64,000 bases of DNA from Paratrimastix pyriformis. Lineage: Eukaryota > Preaxostyla > Paratrimastigidae. Below are positions 56,359 to 64,000 of this stretch, in pieces. Each line of letters starts with the position of its first letter. Position 1 is the stretch's first letter. The notes under the pieces are model-generated. The model saw only the letters and a program-made list of their open reading frames with translations. It did no database searches and was not told the DNA's origin. The translations under genes were made by a program, and so were the position numbers. The stretch covers positions 1,529,821 through 1,593,820 of the forward strand of contig JAPMOS010000001.1 in the NCBI GenBank assembly GCA_027972325.1. Reading direction: 5' to 3'.

Positions 56359-57993
56359 ATGCGCAGTCGGGGCATTGCCGCACGTGACGTAGAGCTCCGC
56401 TCAATCGTCGGCGATCGCTACCATGATATCATTGGATGTACCGATACATTGGTTGAAATGGGAACGCGAGCCAGTCACCTTGAGCGCACAAGCCGACATC
56501 ACCACACCGCAACAACTGGCTCTTCACAGATCGAGGACATGGAGATGTCCTTGGCGGCCTTGATCGAATCCCTTCGCCCTATCACACCACCCGATTCTAT
56601 CGCTCCAGCCGATGGTCTGCCGTTTCCTTGGGGTATCGCCACACGACGACCTGCCCCCTCCTCCAGCGCGGCTGCTTGCCGAGTTGCGGTACCTCCTCGC
56701 GGCCCCTGCTCAGGTCCGCTGCCCGGTTTCCACCCTTGGTCACATCTCTTCGCTTCTCGCCCGCCCCGCCCGCCCCGCCCGCCCCCCGCCCGCCCTGCCC
56801 GCCCCGCCCGCCCCGCCCGCCCCGCCCGCCACCACCCACCCACCCACCCACCCACCACCCCACGGCCCCTCGCCCCCACAGATCTCAGCCCACTGCGGGT
56901 CGGTCATGGCCGCCTCGAGCCTCGAGGACCTCGGATCGCTTCCCTCGGCGCCACCGGGCGCGCCCGCCGTCGCTTGCCGCTCCATCCCGTCGCCGTCCCC
57001 CGCCCCCTGCCCGCGGCCTCAGCCCCGTCCGGCCGGCCGTCTCCCCCTCGACACCCTCGGCGCAGGCCCCCGGCTGCCCGCTGACCGAGTCGGTGCTCCG
57101 GGCGGCCCTGCTGGCGGCTTCGACGGTTGTCCTCCGCAGCGCCCACCTGCGCCGCCTGCAGGCCGACCCACAGCCCGCCAGCCCGCCCGCCGGGGGGCTC
57201 TGTCCGGGGCCGGGCGGCGGGCTGGCGGCCCTCCCCGAGGCGGACCTGCTGCGCGCGCGCGCGTGGCTGGCTCGGTGGGACCAGCTCAGACCCTCGGGGC
57301 CTGCCTCAGCCGCGCCCCCAGCCGCCGACCAGCCGCCCCTCGGCGAGCTCGCCCGGCTGGTGGGCCTGGCGGGCTGCCTGTACGGCCAGTCGGTGCAGCC
57401 CCGCGCCCCCGCCGCCTCCGTGGCCGCGGCCCTGCGCCACCTGATGGACATCCACGCGCCCCTCACCGCCGGCCGGCCCGCCCCCGTAGCGCCCCCACCG
57501 GCCGGGCCCGGGGCAGGGGACCCGCTGGCCGGTGCCTGGGCCGACCACCTGTCCGCCCTGGGGCAGGGCGCCCTCGACGCCGACCTGACCGCCCACCACC
57601 TGGCCGCGGGGGCCCTGCTGCTCCTGGCCACCCGGGCTGCGCCCCAGGCCCAGGCCCAGGCCCATACCCAGAGCGCCCCGCAGGGCCGCAGGGGCCAGCA
57701 GCAGGCCCGGGAAGACGCAATCGTCGACGCGACCCAGGCCCTCCTCGAGGTCGCTCCACACGCACCCTCCTCCTCCTCCTCTTCTCCTCATCCCCCCCCC
57801 CCCCCCCCCCCCCACCACCACCACCACGCATGTACACATGTACACATGTACACATGCACACATGCACACATGCACACATGCACGCATTGAACGAATCGGC
57901 CTCACGGTAGGGGGGCATCTCCAACCGGGCTGCTGCTGCTGCAGGTTCGGCTTGCGCACCTGCGCCGGTCCATCGTGGCCGCCGCGGCCCCCA

Positions 57994-58026
<33 letters not shown>

Positions 58027-61000
58027 GGGAGCACCCGCTGTCCCTGGGGGCGGGCCTTGTGGGGGCCACCATCCGCGACCTGCACGGCATCTTCTGGGCC
58101 CGCCCCGCCGCCTCTGCTGAGGCCTCCGCGGCCGGCCGTCCCGCCGGGCAGCCCGGGGGCGAGTGCAAGGGCGAGGGCGAGGCCGATCGCCCCCACGGCC
58201 CTGAGGCCCCCTGCCGGGCGGAGGCGGCCCTGGGGCGGCTGGTGGCGGCCCTCGACCGGGACCTGCTGCCCGCCCTGCGGCTGGCCCCCGACCAGGCCCT
58301 CTTCGTCCCGGCGCCCACCCCTGGTCCGCTCTTGGCGCGGCCTCCCTCGGCAGCAGCGCTCCCGGCCGCCGACGGGACCGCAACCGGCCTGGGCGGGGGG
58401 GTGGACATGCTCGGGGCCGCAGCCGGCCTGGGCGGGGGGGTGGACATGCTCGGGGCCGCGGGCCGGTGGGTGAGCCGCCACGTGCGGGTCCGGGTGCGCC
58501 GCCTCGCCAAGCGCTGGCTGGGAGCCGTTCTCGCGGCCCTGGCGGCCCCCTCTCCCGGGGACCCCGCGGCCGCCCCCGTGGCCCCGGCCATCCTGTGGGG
58601 CCTCGATCGGTGCGCGGCCCTGGCCCGCCTGGCCCAGGGCGCCAAGGAGCGCATCGCACGGTCCCTCGGCCACCCCGCCCGCTCCACAGCCTGCCGCCGA
58701 TGCCGCCCACCCCCCACCCCACTCCCGGCTGCCGCCGATGCCGCCCACCCTTGGCTGCCCTGCCCCCGCCCCGGCTCACGATCGGCATCCCGGGTTGGGC
58801 CGGCCGGGTTCGGGTTGGGGTGCCCCTCAGGGTCCATCTGAGCGCGGGGACCCCGGTGCAGTGGGTGCGGGCCTGCCTGGCGGTGGCGGGCCGGCCCGTG
58901 GACCTGTGGGGGGAGGCCGTCCTGCCCGTGCTGCGCCAGGGGGCCCTGGCCGCGCTGGCTGCCCAGACGCGGGCCTTCGTCCAGGGCGCCCTGCCCGCCC
59001 TGGTGGCCGCAGCTGCCGTCCCTGCCCCTGCCCCTGCCCCTGCCTCTGCCCCCCCCGCGGATGGGGCCGCGGCCCCGGGGACGGACCAGCCCCTCCTGGC
59101 GGCCCGGCTGCTTGGGCCCCGGGGACGGGTGGCCCTTGGCGCCCCCTCCGGCCGGCTGCCGGCCCCCGGGCGGGCCGACGGATGGCCTTTGGTGGTGCCG
59201 CCCCACGCCGAGGCGGCCCTCCGGGTGGCGGGGGCCGTGCGGAGCTGGGTCACCGACGCCGCCTCCCTCGCGGCCGCCGACCCGCGGTCAGCAGAGGCGA
59301 CTCCCCATCCCCGCCCCGCCCCGCCCCGCCCATCCCTTGACCCCACATCACCCCGCCCCCATCGGCCACGGGTCCCTTGGGGTGGCGGTGGCCACACTAG
59401 GCTGCGGCGAGCCCTGGAAGAGGCCCTGGTGCAGTCGCGGGCCGACCTCCTCCGGGCCATCCGCCTGGAAACAGCCGCCCGGGCCGCCGCCGGTCCGACC
59501 CACCCACCCGCCCCTCGCTCGCCGTCATCCCCGCCCCCCCCCCCCCCCCCCCCCCCGCCCCATCACCCATCACCCATCACCCATCACCCATCACCCATCA
59601 CCCATCACCCATCACCCATCACCCATCACCCATCGCCCCTCGCCGTTGCACTTCCTCGTGCCGTGTCCCGCCCGTCGGCCAGCGCCCCAATGCGGGCTGG
59701 CGCTTGCGGGGCTGCTGACCCGCTGCGCCCAGGCGACGATGGCCGCAACCGACCCCGCCACAGGCGCCCCCGATGGGGCCCTCGCGGCCGGGGTGCGGGC
59801 CCTGGTCGAGGCCTGGTGCGCTCACGCGTTCGCCGGTCCGCCGCCTCTCCCACCGCCGCCTCTGGCCGGTGCCCCGACTCCCACCGCCGCCCCCGCCCCC
59901 GCGGAGCACCCTCATCCCCCCACCCCCGCCCCCGCGGAGCACCCTCACCTTCCCCCCCGCATCGCACCCCCATCGCCGCACCCCCGTGGCCAGAGAGCCT
60001 CGGGGCCCTGGAGGAGGCTCTGCGGGAGCTGACTCGGAGCCGCCACTGGGCCCGGCTGCGGCTCGTCAGCGGCACGGAGCCCTTGGCACACGGGGGGCCG
60101 CCGCCCGCCCCCGACGGCGTCAGCGCCCCCGCCGAGGGAGTCCCGCTGGGCCCGGCCCAGCCCCTGCCCACCCAGCCCTCGCCCCACGTGGCCCGGCTGC
60201 TGACCGCGGCCGGGCGGACCCTCCTCGCGGGCGGGGCAGCCGAGAGCCGCCCGGCGGGTGCCATCGGGCGGGCCCACGGCGTGGCCTGCGTGGCCACGCG
60301 GCACCTGGCCTGCCGGTGCGCCGCCCTCTGGCGAGCCCACGTCGTCGAGCCCATCGACAGGCCCCAGCCGCAGGCCCCCGAGGGCGCACCCGTCTGGCCC
60401 CTCCCGCCTCCCCGGATGCGAACACCACCAGCCATCCAGCCACCCAGCCACCCCTCCATCACCATCACCATCACCCATCACCATCACCATCACCCATCAC
60501 CATCACCACCATCACCACCATCACCATCACCCAACACGCACTGCACTGGGGGCTGGGCGTCTCGGGGCGGGCAGGGCGTCTCGGCCGGCGGGTTGGCCCA
60601 GCTGGTCCTCGACCTGACCGTCCTGCGGATCGCCCTGGGCGGCCCACACACACCCGTCCGCGCCGCTCCGACCTTTCCCGATGGGGAACCCCCCACTCAC
60701 ACACACACACCCACACCCACACCCACACCCACACCCACACCCACACCCACACCCACACCCACACCCACACCCACACCCCTGCGCGGTGCGGGGGGCAGGC
60801 TGACGGAGGCGACGAGTTCGGGGCCATGGCGGCCCAGCTGGCGGCCCGGATGGACCGGGTGGACGCCGTCCTGGCGATGCCCCTCATCGAGGCGGCCGCC
60901 CGGAGCTGGGTCCAGGCGACCCTCTTCCTGGGGCCTCCCCCGGCCCCGCTGCCCGTGCCCTTCCTGACCGGCCTGGCCCAGAGCCAGCAGCAAGCCCCCT

Positions 61001-61077
61001 CACCCGCCCCGGGGCCGGCCGCTCCTTCCCCTTCCCTCTCGCCCACCCGGGGTGTGTCCTCGTCGCCCATCGGATGA
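56359..61077 (+). CDS. COG1: Conserved oligomeric Golgi complex subunit 1 (COG1-like)
   Basis: Subunit of the COG tether for intra-Golgi retrograde vesicles. The ATG at 56359 opens directly into the family's N-terminal signature: ARDVELRSIVGDRYHDIIGC and TDTLVEM (family EELRQMVGERYRDLIEAADTI). DDLPPPPARLLAELRYLLAA then matches the segment after the coiled start. The middle is Ala/Leu helical with large Pro/Ala insertions (SVLRAALLAASTVVLRSAHL; RWVSRHVRVRVRRLAKRWLG; PVQWVRACLAVAGRPVDLWG). The C-terminus has LAQLVLDLTVLRIALGG and MDRVDAVLAMPLIEAAARSW then VQATLFLG, which fits the conserved COG1 end. The stop is at 61075-61077. Several introns carry C tracts or arrays; donor GTCCGC after LAAPAQ. 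Divergence is high beyond the N-terminus. Confidence 0.75.
57792..57880. repeat. Intronic C tract, (CCA)n and (CACATG)n
   Basis: A homopolymer, a short CCA run and alternating ACATGT/CACATG units, in one COG1 intron. Confidence 0.85.
59534..59636. repeat. Intronic C tract and (CATCACC)n
   Basis: A C homopolymer (59534-59556) followed by about eleven 7-bp units. COG1 intron. Confidence 0.88.
60457..60778. repeat. Intronic (CATCAC)n and (CCACAC)n arrays
   Basis: CATCACC-type units (60457-60532) and, in the following intron, about 14 CCACAC hexamers (60698-60777). They flank the COG1 exon with LAQLVLDLTVLRIALGG. Confidence 0.88.
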
Positions 61078-61631
61078 AAGGGCCACAACAGCTTTTGGGA
61101 TTACGCCCCATTTCGTGCAATGAGAAGAACGAAGAAGGGGTGAAACTGCGAAAAGAAAGAGGAGAACGATACGAAACTGAAAGGACGATAAGTAGAGGGA
61201 CCAGGGCTCCACAACGGTGTGTCAACGAAAACTAGCGGGGGCGGACCCCGTCAAAGGAGTGAGCGTCCGCACCCTAGACCCAGTCAGTCAAAATGCAGAC
61301 TTGTAGGAGGCTAACTAGAAAATCGCAATCGAGAAGAGTTCACAAAAGGTTTTTACTCACCAGTTACCTGTCAAATGACTCCGCCCGTCGTTGACACACT
61401 AGTCCCCTCTCCTTACGGAATCTCAAAAATACCCGGTCTTAAACGGACGGATAATGATTTTTTCAATTAGAAAAGCAGCTCGGTACATCAACGGAGCATT
61501 TCCGATCTTAAGTATAGCACTGGTCTCGTTAGCACGGCTTCCAGACGCCTGGGAAACCCTCACGACAAAAATGACTTAGTCGACAACCCCCTGCGGACGA
61601 ACCCATCCGGTACGGAAAATTGAACCGACTG
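61078..61631. other. Intergenic, AT-rich, holds 51-bp element copy 2
   Basis: 554 bp between COG1 and the second RRM gene (both plus). It is markedly AT-richer than flanking genes. Apart from the dispersed element I see no gene. It is a good place to look for a small structured RNA. Confidence 0.5.
61303..61353. repeat. 51-bp dispersed element, copy 2
   Basis: Same strand and 50/51 identical to 5396-5446; ends in a T run. It lies 280 bp upstream of the second RRM gene's start. Confidence 0.8.
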
Positions 61632-62570
61632 ATGGCCACCTCCGATTTCAGGAGTTTTCTTCCTGTGATGGCCCCCCAACAAGCAGGACACCGCCCTCTC
61701 GAGCCTGCCTTAGACCGGCGTAGACTTTTCGTTGGTGGAATCGCATGGGAAACAACCGATGCAGGATTTAAAACCGCATTTGGCAAGTTTGGTGTGATCC
61801 TCGCTGCGAGGATTTGCAAAGACAAATTTTCAGGCCGGAGCAGAGGTCCGCTCCTGTCGGGCCCTCTCAGCATCATTCTGACGAATCACTCCCCTCAGGA
61901 ATCGGGTTCGTTCGATACCGAGAGGAGAGCTCAGCAGCCATGGCGATTACAGAGATGCACGACAAAGTCTGACTTTTTCTTTTTCGGCCGGTTTTTTTTT
62001 TTTTCATGGCCATCATCTATGAAGATGCTTGACGGACGGCGGATTCGGGTTCAGTATGCGCAACAAGAGAGGGGCCCGGCTCTTTTGTCCACACCACACA
62101 ATTTGGGAGCCACTCCTGCACCACCGCCTCTGCCGAGTCCAGCGCCCAGTCCGGTGATCAGCCCCTTCCCCCCCAGCCTGCCGAGCCCGTCACCGAGCCT
62201 GATCCCCAGCCCACTGCCGAGCCTGCTCGCCAGTAGCAACAGCTCGCCCATCCTGGCGAGGCCACTGCTTCCCAGGGGAGGCAGTTACCCATTTGTCGGC
62301 TCGGTCCCCTCGCGGGGCCCGGGCGTGCTGGGCCTGGTCGGGCTGCCCGGCCTGGAGCAACCCCGTCAGTTCCCGGTGGGGCCGGGCCAGCTGCCCCAGT
62401 ACATCATGATGCCCTCGTACACGGCCCAAGGCTCGCTGCTCCAGGTCTTGGTGCCCTGCCCCGGCGCCTATATGCCCCCATCACGAGGCCGCCTCACGGA
62501 CGGCGGCGACTCCTCCTTCGCGGCCTCGTACCCCGGCCCTGGCCCCACCCTGGACCACCCTCGCCGCTGA
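61632..62570 (+). CDS. RRM protein with Pro/Ser-rich tail
   Basis: A single RNA-recognition motif: RRLFVGGIAWETTDAGFKTA (RNP2), FGKFGVILAARICKDKFSGR, then, after a GTCCGC intron, GIGFVRYREESSAAMAITEM (RNP1) and, after a T-rich GTCTGA intron, MLDGRRIRVQYAQQERG. The tail has a Pro-Ser repeat (SPSPSLIPSPLPSLLASS) and a Gly/Pro-rich end; stop 62568-62570. The ATG at 61632 (MATSDFRS) is chosen; the in-frame ATG at 61668 (MAPQQAGH) is an alternative. Domain layout parallels the RRM gene at 45222, but the tails are unrelated. Confidence 0.82.
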   Translation: MATSDFRSFLPVMAPQQAGHRPLEPALDRRRLFVGGIAWETTDAGFKTAFGKFGVILAARICKDKFSGRSRGPLLSGPLSIILTNHSPQESGSFDTERRAQQPWRLQRCTTKSDFFFFGRFFFFSWPSSMKMLDGRRIRVQYAQQERGPALLSTPHNLGATPAPPPLPSPAPSPVISPFPPSLPSPSPSLIPSPLPSLLASSNSSPILARPLLPRGGSYPFVGSVPSRGPGVLGLVGLPGLEQPRQFPVGPGQLPQYIMMPSYTAQGSLLQVLVPCPGAYMPPSRGRLTDGGDSSFAASYPGPGPTLDHPRR

Positions 62571-63113
62571 ACGGCCCGCCCGCCGCTGCAAATGTTGAAA
62601 CCTCTCGCGGCGCGTTTGATCAGGCTGTGCACCTGGCCATCCGATTGCCGCCCATCATGCTGTTGATGCTGTTGATGCTGCTGATGGCTGTATGTATTTC
62701 TTCTTCCTGCTGCCGGCCCCTCTCTCGATGATGGGGCGCGGCTTGTTTTTTTGGATCTTCTTTGGTGTTTTTGTCTTCTTCGCTGCGCTGCCGGTTTGCC
62801 CTGGGTTCCCCCCGCGGCTCGCTTGGGGCCCGTTGCCCGTTGGCTCTGGCTCTCTGTGGGCGCGCCTCCCGGTCGGTCTCCTATTTGCTTCCCCGGGCGT
62901 CCGCCCGGCCCCACCCTGGGACCCCCCCCCCGCTTTTGAGTGCGCAATGTTAACACCGATCGCCCCTCGTGGGGTGTCGCATGCAGCACGGGGTTCACCT
63001 CTGAGAAGTACAGCCGGTGGGGTGGGCGATCGGCCCGAGGGAGGGATGGAGGGAGGGAGGGAGGGAGAAAGAGGGATGGGAAGAGAGGAGAGGGCCTGAA
63101 GCGCACGCCAGGG
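62571..63113. other. Convergent intergenic region, no gene seen
   Basis: Between the second RRM gene (plus) and the right-edge gene (minus). It is T/C-rich on the plus strand in its first half (62690-62800) and G/A-rich near 63040-63080, in each case C/T-rich on the strand of the nearer gene. Confidence 0.55.
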
Positions 63114-64000
63114 CTACAAGGATTCGGGGCGCAGAAGCGGGTTGGTGTATGCGGGGCTGCGCAGCTGGCCCGGCCGGTGGCTGATGATGGCAACCTGGCC
63201 AGCTCGCTGCGCCCACCGCTTGTATGCGGGCACCGGGTTCGGGTTGGGGTTCGGGTTGGGGTTGGGGTTGGGGTTCGGGTTCGGCACCCCCTGAGCAGCA
63301 TCCGAAGTTGGTGCGGGCCGAGCGGGCTGTGACCGCAGGGAGGGGGTCTCCTCGGACAGGTCGAGTCGGATCGGTTCTTGAGCGCAGTTCTCGCTCGGCT
63401 CGGCCCGACCGGCGGGCGGAGGTGCGGACGTGAGGGTGGCTGAGGGGGGGCGGGCGGGTGGGGATGCCCTCGAGGATGGCCTGCAGCTGGTCGAGCGCGT
63501 CCACCGGGGCCCCGGCTTGGGCCACCATCCGCGCGAGGAGCTCCCGCAGCGGGAGGCCCGAGGCATCGGGGATGTCGCCCAGCACGAGGGGCGCGTTCGA
63601 GGGGGCCGCGCCCCCGATGGCGGGCTGGGCCTGGGCCAGCCGGTAGAGGGTCTGATGGGCGGCCTCCAGGGCCGAGGCGCAGAGGCCCACCACCTCAACG
63701 GCCTCCCGAAGGGCCTCTGCGGGCCGGGGGCAAGGCGGGCCCTCGGCCCACCAGCCCAGGGGCACGGCGCCCAGCAGGGCGTGCAGCGCCGGCTGGCCGG
63801 AGGCATTGGGGGAGACGAGCAGCGTGCAGAGATTCGCATAGGCGGCCGCAACCGAGGTGGCCACCTCGGCCCGCTCCATGGCATGTGCCGGGTCCGAGTC
63901 GAGGACCAGCCGCTCCTCGGCGTCCCCGAACCGGGGCAGCGCCACCAGGGCCCGCACCGCGGCCGGGTGGCACACTCGGAGAACGCTTCCCTCCCCATCG
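63114..64000 (-). CDS. Unidentified protein, C-terminal part, runs off right edge
   Basis: The main exon (about 63980-63440) encodes soluble helical sequence: AVRALVALPRFGDAEERLVL, ATSVAAAYANLCTLLVSP, LRELLARMVAQAGAPVDALD and QLQAILEG. A GTCCGC donor after SHPH and acceptor near 63316 join it to a Pro-Asn repeat (63236-63284) and the end YKRWAQRAGQVAII...LLRPESL, stop 63114-63116. No family is recognised; the 5' part lies outside the window. Confidence 0.5.
   Translation of the reverse strand, partial: MGREAFSECATRPRCGPWWRCPGSGTPRSGWSSTRTRHMPWSGPRWPPRLRPPMRISARCSSPPMPPASRRCTPCWAPCPWAGGPRARLAPGPQRPFGRPLRWWASAPRPWRPPIRPSTGWPRPSPPSGARPPRTRPSCWATSPMPRASRCGSSSRGWWPKPGPRWTRSTSCRPSSRASPPARPPSATLTSAPPPAGRAEPSENCAQEPIRLDLSEETPSLRSQPARPAPTSDAAQGVPNPNPNPNPNPNPNPNPVPAYKRWAQRAGQVAIISHRPGQLRSPAYTNPLLRPESL
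63236..63284 (-). repeat. Coding (Asn-Pro)n hexamer repeat
   Basis: GGGTTC/GGGGTT hexamers on the plus strand, read as Asn-Pro dipeptides on the minus strand, just before the conserved-looking C-terminal segment of the right-edge gene. Confidence 0.65.

Noticed and set aside
56350-56400. Minus-strand CPDCAC motif as a first FAM76 zinc exon.
   Set aside because: It is antisense to the conserved N-terminal COG1 coding sequence and has no usable ATG upstream. FAM76 is better started at 56045.

Overview
This window is nuclear DNA of a GC-rich, intron-dense unicellular eukaryote. The evidence is: 19S proteasome lid, COG complex, GOT1, CaaX protease and kinesin-family genes, all split by GT...AG introns; no operons, no Shine-Dalgarno sites, no retroelements and no recognisable tRNA or rRNA gene. 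I cannot place the species. The genes are densely packed on both strands, and several divergent pairs have start codons only 44-125 bp apart.

Left to right. 1-3.6 kb: 3' part of a minus-strand coiled-coil gene running off the left edge. 4.2-9.3 kb, all minus: a Ras-like GTPase ending in a CaaX box, the proteasome lid subunit RPN12, an unidentified gene, and a small Cys-rich protein. 9.6-13.4 kb, plus: ammonia-type NAD+ synthase and a PP2C phosphatase. 14.1-17.0 kb, minus: a type I DnaJ with a CaaX-like end and GOT1. 17.0-30.6 kb, plus: a giant coiled-coil gene. 30.9-36.2 kb, plus: a highly divergent kinesin with an N-terminal IQ motif. 36.7-42.5 kb, minus: a composite PARP-like / B-box / coiled-coil / TLDc gene. 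42.5-46.8 kb, plus: an unidentified long-frame gene with an acidic tail, then a single-RRM protein. 48.5-51.3 kb, minus: STE24 CaaX protease. 51.4-52.6 kb, plus: a secreted LysM protein with a Tyr/Gly/Pro repeat tail. 53.0-56.0 kb, minus: a FAM76 homologue. 56.4-61.1 kb, plus: COG1. 61.6-62.6 kb, plus: a second RRM protein. 63.1 kb to the right edge, minus: an unidentified gene.

Three themes link the genes. First, lipidation: two candidate CaaX proteins (GTPase, DnaJ) and the STE24 protease share the window. Second, secretion: GOT1, COG1 and the secreted LysM protein. Third, gene architecture. Splice junctions inferred from conserved proteins mostly begin GTCCG, GTCTG or GTTTG rather than GTRAGT. 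Many long introns hold a tandem array of their own type, and nearly all assignable C homopolymers lie on the sense strand. First exons are AT-richer than the rest of their genes. The splice-donor signature and its repeat-filled introns are the strongest candidate for something undescribed here.

All exon boundaries were set by eye from protein conservation and GT/AG signals. CDS spans run from start to stop and contain introns.
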